Assembly (NCBI GenBank): GCA_041661965.1
Contig: JBAZTH010000003.1
Span: 413,433 to 477,432 of the forward strand
Direction: 5' to 3'
Source: Candidatus Margulisiibacteriota bacterium
GTDB taxonomy: Bacteria; Margulisbacteria; WOR-1; O2-12-FULL-45-9; XYB2-FULL-48-7
DNA: 64,000 nt
In this document: positions 50,761-57,896 of the stretch, piece after piece
Layout of the letters: every line of letters begins with the position of its first letter
Position numbering within the stretch: position 1 is the stretch's first letter
The notes under the pieces: generated by a model
Told to the model about the DNA's origin: nothing
Databases searched by the model: none
The model's input: the letters and a program-made list of their open reading frames with translations, nothing else
Made by a program: the position numbers and the translations under genes

Positions 50761-51543
50761 TTAAACGCTTTCGCTCCGGTCGAAGAAGAAAGCGGCAATT
50801 GAGACCATAATAATTGAAGCCACTACGCAAAGAAGTAGATCATAGGCCAAAGAGAACATTGACGCGCCTATTAGCGCCCGCCTGATGCCGTCCACCCCAT
50901 AAGTGAGGGGGTTAAGATATGAAAGGACCAATAATGGGAAGGGAAGGTTGACGATCGGGGAAACCGCGCCAGAGAGAAAAAAGAGCGGGAACATTACGAA
51001 ATTGATGATCAATTCAAACCCCTGGGCGTCTCTCATGTTGGACGCGAACGAGAGCCCAAGGGAGATAAAGACTAGTGAGATCAAACCCATAAAGATGAGC
51101 ATTAACAAAAAACCGCCAGCAATCCGATAAAGCGGCCAGGTTGCTGGAAAGGCGAAACCGAAAAAGAAGGAGAGGGCAAAAAGGATCAGCCCCTGGATCA
51201 AACCGGTCGAGGCGCCGCCGGCGATCCGGCCGAGGGCGATTGAGATCCGGCTGACCGGGGCGACCATTATCTCCTTTAAGAAGCCGAACTCCTTGTCCCA
51301 GAGGACCGAGATCCCCGAAAACATCGAGCCGAAAAGCATGTTCATCCCGATCATACCCGGAACGAGGAATTTAATATAGTCGACCCCGTTCAACCCGGGG
51401 ATCGCCATTTTTTCGAAACCGAACCCGAGAAAGGTCAGGAACATCAGCGGCATGGCGACGGAACCGATGATCCGTTCTTTTTCCCGGAAAAGTTTTTTGA
51501 TCTCGCGCAGCCAGAGGACATAGATCGCCATCAGTTCTACCAT
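50761..51543 (-). CDS. ABC-2 type transporter permease
   Basis: The 260-residue protein has six hydrophobic helices and the ABC-2 permease pattern: WLREIKKLFREKERIIGSVAMPL near the N-terminus and the conserved NFVMFPLFFLSGAVSPI followed by LSYLNPLTYGVDGIR. Together with the ATPase encoded just upstream it should form a DrrAB-like exporter for a drug, lipid or polysaccharide. ATG 51543 overlaps the ATPase stop by 7 bases; an ATG four codons later is possible. Confidence 0.9.
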   Translation of the reverse strand: MVELMAIYVLWLREIKKLFREKERIIGSVAMPLMFLTFLGFGFEKMAIPGLNGVDYIKFLVPGMIGMNMLFGSMFSGISVLWDKEFGFLKEIMVAPVSRISIALGRIAGGASTGLIQGLILFALSFFFGFAFPATWPLYRIAGGFLLMLIFMGLISLVFISLGLSFASNMRDAQGFELIINFVMFPLFFLSGAVSPIVNLPFPLLVLSYLNPLTYGVDGIRRALIGASMFSLAYDLLLCVVASIIMVSIAAFFFDRSESV

Positions 51544-52286
51544 ACTTTCTCCCTGACCTCCGTATTACGGATCTCTTTGCCGGTATATTCGAGGAAGATA
51601 TCTTCCAGGCTTTTACCGCCATGGGTCGCTTTAAGATTGGCCAAAGTGTCGAGGGTCGCGATCTTACCGTGGTCGATGATCCCGATCCGGTCGCAGAGGA
51701 ACTCCGCTTCTTCCATATAGTGAGTGGTTAGGATGATCGTCACCTTAAGTTTTTTGATGTATTCCCAGATCAGCCGCCTTGTCTGCGAATCGAGCCCCAG
51801 CGTCGGCTCATCTAGAAAAAGGACTTTTGGGGTATGGATCAGTCCCCGGGCGATCTCCAAACGGCGTTTCATCCCGCCGGAATAATTCCGGACGAGGACG
51901 TTGGCTTTTTCAGCGAGTTCAACCAGGTCGAGGAGTCCCTTGATCCGTTGATTACGGGTCGTTTTATCGATCCCGTACATCATAGCGTGAAACTCGAGGT
52001 TTTCCCGGCCGGTCAGCCGGGAGTCAAGAGCCGGTTCCTGAAAGACGATCCCGATGTTTTTGCGGACCTCATTCCGGAATTTGGTCACGTCAAAACCGGC
52101 GACCGAAGCAAACCCGCTGGTTGGTTTTAAGAGGGTGGCCAGGATGTTGATGGTTGTGGTTTTACCAGCCCCGTTGGGGCCGAGCAGGCCAAAGCATTCA
52201 CCTTCGTCGACCGAAAAAGAGATGTTGTCGACCGCCATAAATTCTTTGAATTTTTTGACCAGATTTTTAACTTCGATTGTGGGCAT
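51537..52286 (-). CDS. ABC exporter ATPase (DrrA-like)
   Basis: The 249-residue ATPase has Walker A GPNGAGKTT (36-44), the signature YSGGMKRRLEIARG, Walker B VLFLDEPTLGLD and the switch His in ILTTHYMEEAEFLCDRI, the form typical of DrrA/NatA-type exporter ATPases. The final 30 residues extend beyond the core as in DrrA. The start is placed at ATG 52286 by a consensus TGCTATAAT ending 6 bases before it. It pairs with the permease gene that overlaps its stop. Confidence 0.93.
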   Translation of the reverse strand: MPTIEVKNLVKKFKEFMAVDNISFSVDEGECFGLLGPNGAGKTTTINILATLLKPTSGFASVAGFDVTKFRNEVRKNIGIVFQEPALDSRLTGRENLEFHAMMYGIDKTTRNQRIKGLLDLVELAEKANVLVRNYSGGMKRRLEIARGLIHTPKVLFLDEPTLGLDSQTRRLIWEYIKKLKVTIILTTHYMEEAEFLCDRIGIIDHGKIATLDTLANLKATHGGKSLEDIFLEYTGKEIRNTEVREKVW

Positions 52287-52292
52287 AGAGCT

Positions 52293-52301
52293 ATTATAGC
52301 A
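52293..52301 (-). promoter_or_regulatory. Extended -10 promoter of the ABC exporter (leaderless)
   Basis: TGC-TATAAT on the minus strand ends 6 bases before ATG 52286. No ribosome site precedes the gene. The box lies only 3 bases from the stop of the upstream kinase gene. Confidence 0.65.
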
Positions 52302-52304
52302 AAA

Positions 52305-53684
52305 TTAAGCGGGGAGAGAAAAATAAAAGCGGGAGCCTTTGCCGACCGTGCTTTCAACTCCGATCTTACCGCCATGGGCTTCGACCGCCAGTTTACAGAA
52401 AGTCAGCCCAAGACCGGTGTCTATTTTTGTTTTCATAGTCTGGTCCGTGACCTTGAAGAATTTATCAAAAACTCGACCCAGGCTCTCTGCCGGGATCCCT
52501 TCGCCGGAATCAATGACTTCAAAAAGAACCTGGTTGCCGTCCTTTTTGATCTGCAGATTTATTTTTCCGCCCTGGGGAGTATGCTTGATCGAATTGGAGA
52601 GGAGATTTTCCAGGACACGAGTAACCAAGTTCTGATCCGCGGTAATTGAGAGCTCTCCGATCTGATTAAAAACCACTTCTTTTTCTTGCTGTTGGCCCAA
52701 GCTGATTATCCAGACCAGGTTTTTGACCAGTTCCTGCGCGGAAAAAGTTGTTTTTGCCAGTTCAAGTTTATTATCTTCCATCTTTTTAATGTCCAGGATG
52801 TCCATGATTAAATTAAACAGCTTCTTCGCGCTGGAAGAGACGATTTGAACCAGTTTCTTTTGCCCGTCATTGACCGGTCCGACTTGGCCGGTGAGAAGCA
52901 GGTCGGCGGAGCCCTGAATGCCGGTCAGCGGATTTTTGAGATCATGAATGATCATGTGGGTCAGGTCGTCTTGGAGCTTTTCTAATTTAATCCGTTCCGA
53001 AACGTCGCTGATCATGGTCAGGTTCCTGATTGGCAGGCCCTTTTCATCTTTCATTGTCGTGTCGACGACTCGGCCATTCATAATTGCCCCATTTCGATTG
53101 ACAAAGGTTATGTCATAAGAGGGCGAGACCTTACCCAGTAAACGCTGGGAAAAGTTTTTCATCATGGCCGCTTTGCTCTCTTCGGTCAGGAAGGGGAGGA
53201 GGATCAAATTCTTACCGAGAATCTCGTCGGTTTTATAACCCAACCAGTCCTGCAGGCGATTATTAGCGGAGAGAACAATGCCGTTGGTGTCGGTCAAAAG
53301 GATCGCTTCCGGAGAGATCTCAAAGATGGACTGATATTTTCTTTCGATATCTTGGTAAAACTCGTTGATGGTGGCCGCTTCTTTTGTCCACTGCCGGATG
53401 CTGGCATAAATCATTAACATGGAAGCGGCCCAGACCATAAAGATCGGGAAAACATATTCGACCCCGATTCTAACATCGAGATACATGGCCAAAGTCGCGA
53501 TGATACCGAGGCAATACATGGTCAATAACCAGCCAAAGGTCATCAAAAGTTCTAATTTACCAAAGATCGACTTGTGGACGTTTAGATAAAATTGGTAAGA
53601 GGAAAAAAGAAAGTATAAGCTCCCAACGATTAAACACGGCCAGCCGATTGCTAATATTATCAAGCGCATGATTTCAATGGTCAT
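52305..53684 (-). CDS. Membrane PAS-domain sensor histidine kinase
   Basis: The 459-residue protein has three membrane helices (about 5-30, 46-68, 76-95), a PAS domain (about 115-235, SIFEISPEAILLTDTNGIVLSANN) and a HisKA domain with phospho-acceptor His247 in MIIHDLKNPLTGIQG. The HATPase domain carries N-box NLLSNSIKHTPQGGK, G1 DSGEGIP and G2 TGLGLTFCKLAVEAHGG. No response regulator is adjacent, so it is an orphan kinase. ATG 53684 is chosen because TGCTATATT ends 7 bases before it; the longer reading frame to 53792 runs through palindromic repeats. Confidence 0.9.
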   Translation of the reverse strand: MTIEIMRLIILAIGWPCLIVGSLYFLFSSYQFYLNVHKSIFGKLELLMTFGWLLTMYCLGIIATLAMYLDVRIGVEYVFPIFMVWAASMLMIYASIRQWTKEAATINEFYQDIERKYQSIFEISPEAILLTDTNGIVLSANNRLQDWLGYKTDEILGKNLILLPFLTEESKAAMMKNFSQRLLGKVSPSYDITFVNRNGAIMNGRVVDTTMKDEKGLPIRNLTMISDVSERIKLEKLQDDLTHMIIHDLKNPLTGIQGSADLLLTGQVGPVNDGQKKLVQIVSSSAKKLFNLIMDILDIKKMEDNKLELAKTTFSAQELVKNLVWIISLGQQQEKEVVFNQIGELSITADQNLVTRVLENLLSNSIKHTPQGGKINLQIKKDGNQVLFEVIDSGEGIPAESLGRVFDKFFKVTDQTMKTKIDTGLGLTFCKLAVEAHGGKIGVESTVGKGSRFYFSLPA

Positions 53685-53691
53685 CGGGGAT

Positions 53692-53700
53692 AATATAGCA
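53692..53700 (-). promoter_or_regulatory. Extended -10 promoter of the PAS kinase (leaderless)
   Basis: TGC-TATATT on the minus strand ends 7 bases before ATG 53684; no ribosome site is seen. Confidence 0.55.
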
Positions 53701-53719
53701 TGTTTATAAGAAAAACATA

Positions 53720-53950
53720 AGCTTAGGCTGATGAAAAAGGATATTTTGGAAGCCTGAGACTGCCTACCGGCAGGCAGGCAATATCCCGCCACGGCGGGCA
53801 GGCGTCTCGGCTTCCAATTTAACCGCGCACTTAAGTGCGCGGTTAAATAAAACTTCCAAAATAAGTTATTTTAGTCGAGAAACGGAAACCGCGGCGATAT
53901 TGCCGCAGGTTTCCGTTTCTCATTGACAGTCTTTTTCATCAGTCTAGGCT
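53720..53950. repeat. Composite of nested palindromes between the PAS kinase and hemolysin III genes
   Basis: Outer arms 53720-53739 and 53931-53950 are inverse complements over 20 bases with two wobble positions. Inside are TATTTTGGAAG (53742-53752) against CTTCCAAAATA (53853-53863), and GGAAGCCTGAGAC (53748-53760) against GTCTCGGCTTCC (53804-53815). A TGCCTACCGGCAGGCA unit (53761-53776) and a CCCGCC-ac-GGCGGG unit (53785-53798) follow. Then come a perfect 32-base palindrome centred in AACCGCGCACTTAAGTGCGC (53817-53848) and a 19-bp-stem hairpin with GATATT loop (53877-53921). No gene is present; 280 bases separate the flanking genes. Confidence 0.8.
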
Positions 53951-53964
53951 TGATTTATGGCGGC

Positions 53965-54600
53965 TTAGTAAGCGACGTATAAGAGGATCGCCAGAAAATG
54001 AAGGAACGAGCCGAGCAGAACGAAGAGATGCCAGAGCTCATGGAAGCCGAAAGTTTTGGAAATATTCGGTTTTTTTAAGGCATAAACGATGCCGCCAAGC
54101 GAATAAGCGATGCCCCCGGCCAGCAGCAGCCAAAGCCCATTAAGAGGGAGAGCCGAAAGTAACGGGTTAACGGCGATGACGATCATCCAGCCCATTCCTA
54201 AATAAATGATGGTGGTAAAGAGCCGATTAACATTAATATAGACCGATTGGATTATTACCCCAAGCAGGGCCAATCCCCAAATAATGCCAAAGAGCGACCA
54301 GCCCCATGGCCCTTGAAGAGTGACCAGGCAAAAAGGGGTATAGGTCCCGGCGATTAGGAGATAGATCGATAAGTGGTCGAGTTTCCGCAGGAACGTCAAC
54401 CGTTCATTCGCCGGACCAGAGACCCAATGGTAGAGGGTGCTGAAGTTATAAAGAAGGATTAGCGTTCCACCATAAAGGGCGAACGAGACGACTTTCCAGG
54501 CGGAATCATGCCCGGCGACGACCAGTATGACCAAGGCGGCAATCGATAACAAAGTGCCGATGAAATGGAGCCAACCACTAAGCGGTTCTCTTAAGCGCAT
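53965..54600 (-). CDS. Hemolysin III/YqfA family membrane protein
   Basis: The 211-residue protein has seven predicted helices and the family hallmarks: LREPLSGWLHFIGTLLS at the N-terminus, STLYHWV, KLDHLSIYLLIAGTYTPF and the C-terminal GFHELWHLFVLLGSFLHF; the His and Asp residues are those of PAQR/hemolysin-III proteins. Most members are not true hemolysins and their role is unclear; some affect membrane fluidity. ATG 54600 was chosen because TATAAT ends 6 bases before it; five extra codons upstream are excluded. Confidence 0.9.
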   Translation of the reverse strand: MRLREPLSGWLHFIGTLLSIAALVILVVAGHDSAWKVVSFALYGGTLILLYNFSTLYHWVSGPANERLTFLRKLDHLSIYLLIAGTYTPFCLVTLQGPWGWSLFGIIWGLALLGVIIQSVYINVNRLFTTIIYLGMGWMIVIAVNPLLSALPLNGLWLLLAGGIAYSLGGIVYALKKPNISKTFGFHELWHLFVLLGSFLHFLAILLYVAY

Positions 54601-54606
54601 AAGACA

Positions 54607-54612
54607 ATTATA
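54607..54612 (-). promoter_or_regulatory. -10 box of the hemolysin III gene (leaderless)
   Basis: TATAAT on the minus strand ends 6 bases before ATG 54600, with no ribosome site. Confidence 0.5.
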
Positions 54613-54676
54613 CACTTATCCTGAAATTATTCGCTTTTAACAGCGATAAAAAAGTGACGATACTAAGGAGTATTCA

Positions 54677-55327
54677 ATGAAAGTTTATTGCGGAACTCAT
54701 TTTCGGTCCGGCGAGATCATTAAATCTTATATAAACGCGCAAAGAACCTGCCAGCAAAAGGTCCGTTCCGGGTGGCAGGCCAATTTTGCCGGCATAATCT
54801 GCCTTGATGCGAACCGCGGGCTTATCCAATTTTCGGCGACGACCGGGACAGACATCGATATCCCCAGCCATAAAATCGGGATCCCGATCTGGACCCATTC
54901 CGAGATCGCCCGGCATTCGCTCAACGATTGGGGTAGACTGCCGTTGAAATTTGCCCCCGGCTTACCGCCCCATCATCCTGTCCGTTCAATCAGGGTGATG
55001 AGCTTTTCGCCGATCCCGGATGTGTCGCTGACCTTTATTAATACGGCGCCGGAAGCGGGGTTTTTGTTTTCCTGGGAAGAGCAAGTGAGTGGCGGGCCAA
55101 GATCCCTCCCTTTTGGGGAATTTTTCCGGGAAGATAACCTTCTCCGTTACGGCGATCGGGCCAATGTTCTGGCTAAGCTGGGGGAAGGGAAGAGCTACAG
55201 CGAAAAGTGTGACTTTTTTGTTTTCCCGACCGACCCGGCATCCGATGCTATTCATGTCCACGCCACTAATTATGTCCGTTTGGACGGCGACTTTCGCCGG
55301 TTCGCCCTGGAAGTGATTTCCAAATAA
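54677..55327 (+). CDS. Protein of unknown function
   Basis: The 216-residue protein begins MKVYCGTHFRSGEIIKSYI after a good ribosome site (aaggag spaced 7 bases). It has no signal peptide or membrane helix. Visible features are cysteines near residues 5, 24 and 42, an aromatic- and proline-rich middle (LPPHHPVRSI) and a C-terminal HVHATNYVRL. I do not recognise a family. Codon use is like neighbouring genes. It diverges from hemolysin III and precedes the RRM-protein promoter, with 74 featureless bases between its stop and that promoter. Confidence 0.6.
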   Translation: MKVYCGTHFRSGEIIKSYINAQRTCQQKVRSGWQANFAGIICLDANRGLIQFSATTGTDIDIPSHKIGIPIWTHSEIARHSLNDWGRLPLKFAPGLPPHHPVRSIRVMSFSPIPDVSLTFINTAPEAGFLFSWEEQVSGGPRSLPFGEFFREDNLLRYGDRANVLAKLGEGKSYSEKCDFFVFPTDPASDAIHVHATNYVRLDGDFRRFALEVISK

Positions 55328-55401
55328 AGTGAAATTATCCTTGATAGCTATCGATAACTAATTGAAGAGGTTCAGCTTTGCTGGCTTCTCCGGGAAAAGT
55401 C

Positions 55402-55430
55402 TTGACACGTTTTGCAAGCGATGCTAATAT
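55402..55430 (+). promoter_or_regulatory. Promoter upstream of the 42-residue ORF and RRM gene
   Basis: TTGACA (55402-55407) and an extended -10 TGC-TAATAT (TAATAT at 55425-55430) are 17 bases apart. The start near 55437 is 3 bases before an ATG at 55440 and about 128 bases before the RRM gene. Confidence 0.7.
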
Positions 55431-55439
55431 TTCCCCGTA

Positions 55440-55568
55440 ATGGTCGAAGTTAATGCGCTGATGTATAAAGTTACATTTGATGCCCACGGTTCTGCCCCGG
55501 TTATCAGTGGTCCCCGTGACCTCACGCCATTAATCGCAGAAGAATCCAAAAGGAGTTTATACGCATGA
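55440..55568 (+). CDS. Possible 42-residue leader peptide upstream of the RRM gene
   Basis: An ORF of 42 codons begins about 3 bases after the predicted transcript start and ends in an ATGA overlap with the RRM gene. It encodes MVEVNALMYKVTFDAHG and a tail with LIAEESKRSLYA; the latter region contains the aaaaggag ribosome site of the RRM gene. The overlap and the near-leaderless start suggest translation coupled to the RRM gene. No relatives are recognised, and the ORF could be chance. Confidence 0.4.
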   Translation: MVEVNALMYKVTFDAHGSAPVISGPRDLTPLIAEESKRSLYA

Positions 55569-55861
55569 AAAGTATTTTTGTAGGTAATCTGCCATGGTCC
55601 GTGGGCGATGCCGATCTTCAGGCTAAGTTTTCTGAATTCGGCAACGTTATCTCGGCCCGTGTCGTCAACGATAAGTTCTCGGGCAAGTCCCGGGGCTTTG
55701 GTTTTGTTGACATGGAAGATTCCGACGCCGAAAAAGCTATTGCCGGGATGACCGGTTATAAGTGGGGCGATCGGGAAGTCACCGTTAACGAAGCTCGTCC
55801 GAAGACCGAGGGTGGTCGCGGCGGGGATCGTGGCGGACGCAGGGATTTCGACCGGTTCTAA
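55565..55861 (+). CDS. RRM-domain RNA-binding protein
   Basis: The 98-residue protein is one RNA recognition motif with RNP2 IFVGNL (4-9) and RNP1 SRGFGFVDM (about 42-50), followed by a Gly/Arg-rich tail (GGRGGDRGGRRDFDRF). This is the layout of the small glycine-rich RNA-binding proteins of Cyanobacteria and other bacteria, often cold-induced and thought to act on mRNA. Ribosome site aaaaggag lies upstream of ATG 55565. The long leader and the leader ORF suggest post-transcriptional control. A terminator follows. Confidence 0.95.
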   Translation: MKSIFVGNLPWSVGDADLQAKFSEFGNVISARVVNDKFSGKSRGFGFVDMEDSDAEKAIAGMTGYKWGDREVTVNEARPKTEGGRGGDRGGRRDFDRF

Positions 55862-55884
55862 CCGGATTATTTCCTGTAAATCGA

Positions 55885-55916
55885 ACGGTCCGGGGTCAAA
55901 CCCGGACCGTTTTTTT
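55885..55916 (+). terminator. Rho-independent terminator after the RRM gene
   Basis: Stem ACGGTCCGGG (55885-55894) pairs perfectly with CCCGGACCGT (55901-55910), loop GTCAAA, followed by a run of T. It lies 23 bases past the stop. Confidence 0.9.
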
Positions 55917-55920
55917 ATGT

Positions 55921-55950
55921 TTGACAGGCTTTTAGGGCAAGTGCTAGAAT
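55921..55950 (+). promoter_or_regulatory. Promoter upstream of carA
   Basis: TTGACA (55921-55926) and an extended -10 TGC-TAGAAT (TAGAAT at 55945-55950) are 18 bases apart. The start should be near 55957, 44 bases before carA. Confidence 0.75.
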
Positions 55951-55964
55951 ACTAAATAGGGAAC

Positions 55965-55994
55965 GCCCCGATCCACGACTCGGGGCTTTTTTTT
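55965..55994 (+). terminator. Terminator-like hairpin inside the carA leader (possible attenuator)
   Basis: Stem GCCCCGA (55965-55971) pairs with TCGGGGC (55980-55986) across an 8-base loop and is followed by eight T (55987-55994). It ends 6 bases before ATG 56001 and lies downstream of the carA promoter, so transcripts from that promoter would stop after about 38 bases unless it is read through. Confidence 0.75.
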
Positions 55995-56000
55995 GACCAA

Positions 56001-57125
56001 ATGAAAGCAATACTCGCACTAGAAGACGGGACAATATTCGAAGGGCGATCTTTCGGAGCGGTAGGGGAAAGATCGGGAGAAGTTGTTTTCAATACCTCGC
56101 TCACCGGCTACCAGGAGATCTTAACCGACCCTTCCTATAAAGGCCAGATCGTCTGCATGACTTATCCTTTAATTGGTAATTACGGGATAAATGAGGCTGA
56201 CCTGGAATCGGCTATCCCCCATTGTGAAGGGTTCGTGGTCCGCGAAAACTCCACCATCGCCTCCAATTTTCGCTCTACCGGCAAGCTTGATGACTACCTG
56301 AAGAAACACGGCATTATCGGTATTGAAGGGATCGACACCCGGATGCTGACCAGGCGCCTCCGTTTGCAGGGCTCCCTCAAAGGGGTCATTACCACCGGGG
56401 GTGACGATTCCGCCGCTTTGGTCAAGAAGGCCAAAGAGTCGGCTGGGGTCGAAGGGGTTGATCTGGTTAAAATCGTCACCTGCAAAAAGCCATATGTATG
56501 GAATGAAACCGAATATGCGAATAAGACCGAATGCACGAATAGGAACGAATACGCGAATAAAAAGTACCACATTGTTGCTTATGATTTTGGGATCAAGTTT
56601 AATATTTTGCGTAATTTCCAGCGGCTTGGCTGTAAGGTGACGGTTGTTCCGGCGACGACGCTGGCGGCCGATGTTTTGGCCATGAACCCGGATGGGATCT
56701 TCCTTTCCAACGGTCCGGCCGATCCGGCGGCGGTCACCTACGCGATCGAAAACATCAAACAATTGATCGGCAAAAAGCCGATCTTTGGGATCTGTCTTGG
56801 CCACCAGCTGCTGGGATTAGCAATGGGGGCTAAGACCTATAAGCTTAAATTTGGCCATCATGGCGGCAATCAGCCGACCCTTGACCTAAACACTCGCAAA
56901 GTCGATATTACCTCGCAAAACCACGGCTTCGCCGTTGATCCCAAAACCTTTACCAGCGAGATGGAAGTGACCCACATTAACCTGAACGACGAAACGGTCG
57001 AAGGGTTTCGGCATACTAACCTGCCGGTCTTTTCGGTCCAGTACCACCCGGAAGCGGGACCGGGACCGCATGACGCGAACTATTTATTCGCTAATTTTAT
57101 TAAAATGGTTGAGGCGAATAAATAA
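56001..57125 (+). CDS. carA: Carbamoyl-phosphate synthase small subunit
   Basis: The 374-residue protein has the N-terminal CarA domain (ALEDGTIFEGRSFG, FNTSLTGYQEILTDPSY) and a class I glutamine amidotransferase domain with nucleophile Cys in FGICLGHQLLGLAMG and the His/Glu pair in QYHPEAGPGPHD. It releases ammonia from glutamine for CarB. The linker between the domains contains three 6-residue repeats (168-185), unlike usual CarA. There is no ribosome site; the start codon lies directly after the attenuator-like hairpin. carB follows 820 bases downstream across an inserted gene. Confidence 0.95.
   Translation: MKAILALEDGTIFEGRSFGAVGERSGEVVFNTSLTGYQEILTDPSYKGQIVCMTYPLIGNYGINEADLESAIPHCEGFVVRENSTIASNFRSTGKLDDYLKKHGIIGIEGIDTRMLTRRLRLQGSLKGVITTGGDDSAALVKKAKESAGVEGVDLVKIVTCKKPYVWNETEYANKTECTNRNEYANKKYHIVAYDFGIKFNILRNFQRLGCKVTVVPATTLAADVLAMNPDGIFLSNGPADPAAVTYAIENIKQLIGKKPIFGICLGHQLLGLAMGAKTYKLKFGHHGGNQPTLDLNTRKVDITSQNHGFAVDPKTFTSEMEVTHINLNDETVEGFRHTNLPVFSVQYHPEAGPGPHDANYLFANFIKMVEANK
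56502..56555 (+). repeat. Three 18-bp in-frame tandem repeats inside carA
   Basis: GAAT recurs at 56501, 56511, 56519, 56529, 56537, 56547 and 56555, alternating 10 and 8 bases apart, which defines an 18-bp unit repeated three times. The units encode NETEYA, NKTECT and NRNEYA, followed by NK. They lie in the linker before the amidotransferase domain, where insertion would be tolerated. Confidence 0.85.
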
Positions 57126-57161
57126 ATGACCAATGACAAATTTCAAATGACAAATGAAGGT

Positions 57162-57196
57162 ATGGAAACCTGCGGCAATATCGCCGCGGTTTCCAT
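57162..57196. repeat. GATATT-loop hairpin, copy left of the cargo gene
   Basis: ATGGAAACC-t-GCGGC, loop AATATC, GCCGC-GGTTTCCAT form a 14-bp stem with one bulged base. It is the inverse complement of the hairpin core at 53884-53914. Before it (57126-57156) is a run of ATGACAAAT-like words in which ATGACAAAT appears twice. It ends 12 bases before the ATG of the AT-rich gene. Confidence 0.8.
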
Positions 57197-57208
57197 GTGT
57201 TTAAATTA

Positions 57209-57847
57209 ATGGCAACGATTATTTCGAGCATTTGGGCCTGCTTAAGTAGTAATGTGCCATTTTTGTCTTTTTTAATATTATTAATTGCTAATTTAATAAC
57301 TGTAATTATTTGGATTTGGGAACATTATTTCAGGAATTATAGGAATCGCTATGAGTTAAAGCCAAGACATATTCGATGGATTGAAGGCATGAAGGATAGA
57401 ATATCATTAGAGTTTACAAAAAGAGGGAAATTTGGCGATGATCAGCAGTTTGTAAATTATAAAGGTGGAGCAATATTTTGTTTCTGTTTGATAAATAAAG
57501 GAACATCTGATGATTACATTTACAGTGCAAAAATCATTAATGAACAAGGCAAAGAAAAAGATGTATCTACAGAATGTATAATAAAAGGAGTGGAGATATC
57601 TGGCCAAAATGATTATGAGTATTTTTATGAGAATTTACCTCATGGCATAAAGGCTCTTCAGGGAGAAGTGTGGTTTGTTGGTGTTGAGGATAACGAATTT
57701 GTTAATTGCAAAAAAGGTACGCTTGAAATTGAGACGGCGGCAAAAAAATATCCATTGCAAATTACAGAAGAAATGTTTGTTAAATCAATGGGAACACTTC
57801 CGTATAATAAAGATGTGAAGATTCAACATGGAAACCGCGACGTTTAG
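57209..57847 (+). CDS. AT-rich membrane-anchored protein inserted between carA and carB
   Basis: The 212-residue protein (a GTG at 57197 would add 4) has one N-terminal membrane helix (FLSFLILLIANLITVIIWIWEHYF) and a soluble part with no recognised domain (KGGAIFCFCLINKGTSDDYIYSAKIINEQG resembles a beta-sandwich strand pattern). Its codons are strongly A/T-ended, unlike carA and carB around it, which indicates recent transfer. The stop and last residues HGNRDV are read from the left arm of the palindrome at 57830. Palindromes of one family flank both ends. Function unknown; defence or immunity-type membrane effectors have similar size, but nothing shows this directly. Confidence 0.65.
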   Translation: MATIISSIWACLSSNVPFLSFLILLIANLITVIIWIWEHYFRNYRNRYELKPRHIRWIEGMKDRISLEFTKRGKFGDDQQFVNYKGGAIFCFCLINKGTSDDYIYSAKIINEQGKEKDVSTECIIKGVEISGQNDYEYFYENLPHGIKALQGEVWFVGVEDNEFVNCKKGTLEIETAAKKYPLQITEEMFVKSMGTLPYNKDVKIQHGNRDV

Positions 57848-57880
57848 CCGTGCCTGCCGGCAGGCAGGTCGCAGGTTTCC
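57830..57880. repeat. GATATT-type hairpin with a second palindrome inserted in its loop
   Basis: Arms GGAAACC-GCGAC (57830-57841) and GTCGC-a-GGTTTCC (57868-57880) match the hairpin family. In place of the loop GATATT there are 26 bases containing the perfect palindrome TGCCTGCCGGCAGGCA (57851-57866). The left arm encodes the last residues of the AT-rich gene. Confidence 0.8.
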
Positions 57881-57896
57881 AGAAAATGTGAAACCA

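Noticed and set aside
53685..53792. 36-residue N-terminal extension of the PAS kinase
   Set aside because: The extension is translated palindromic repeat (CLPAGRQ) and the leaderless -10 box lies just before the internal ATG 53684.
51540..55330. ABC exporter, orphan kinase and hemolysin III as one regulated resistance island
   Set aside because: Each gene has its own -10 box and they are divided by palindromes; adjacency alone does not support a joint system.
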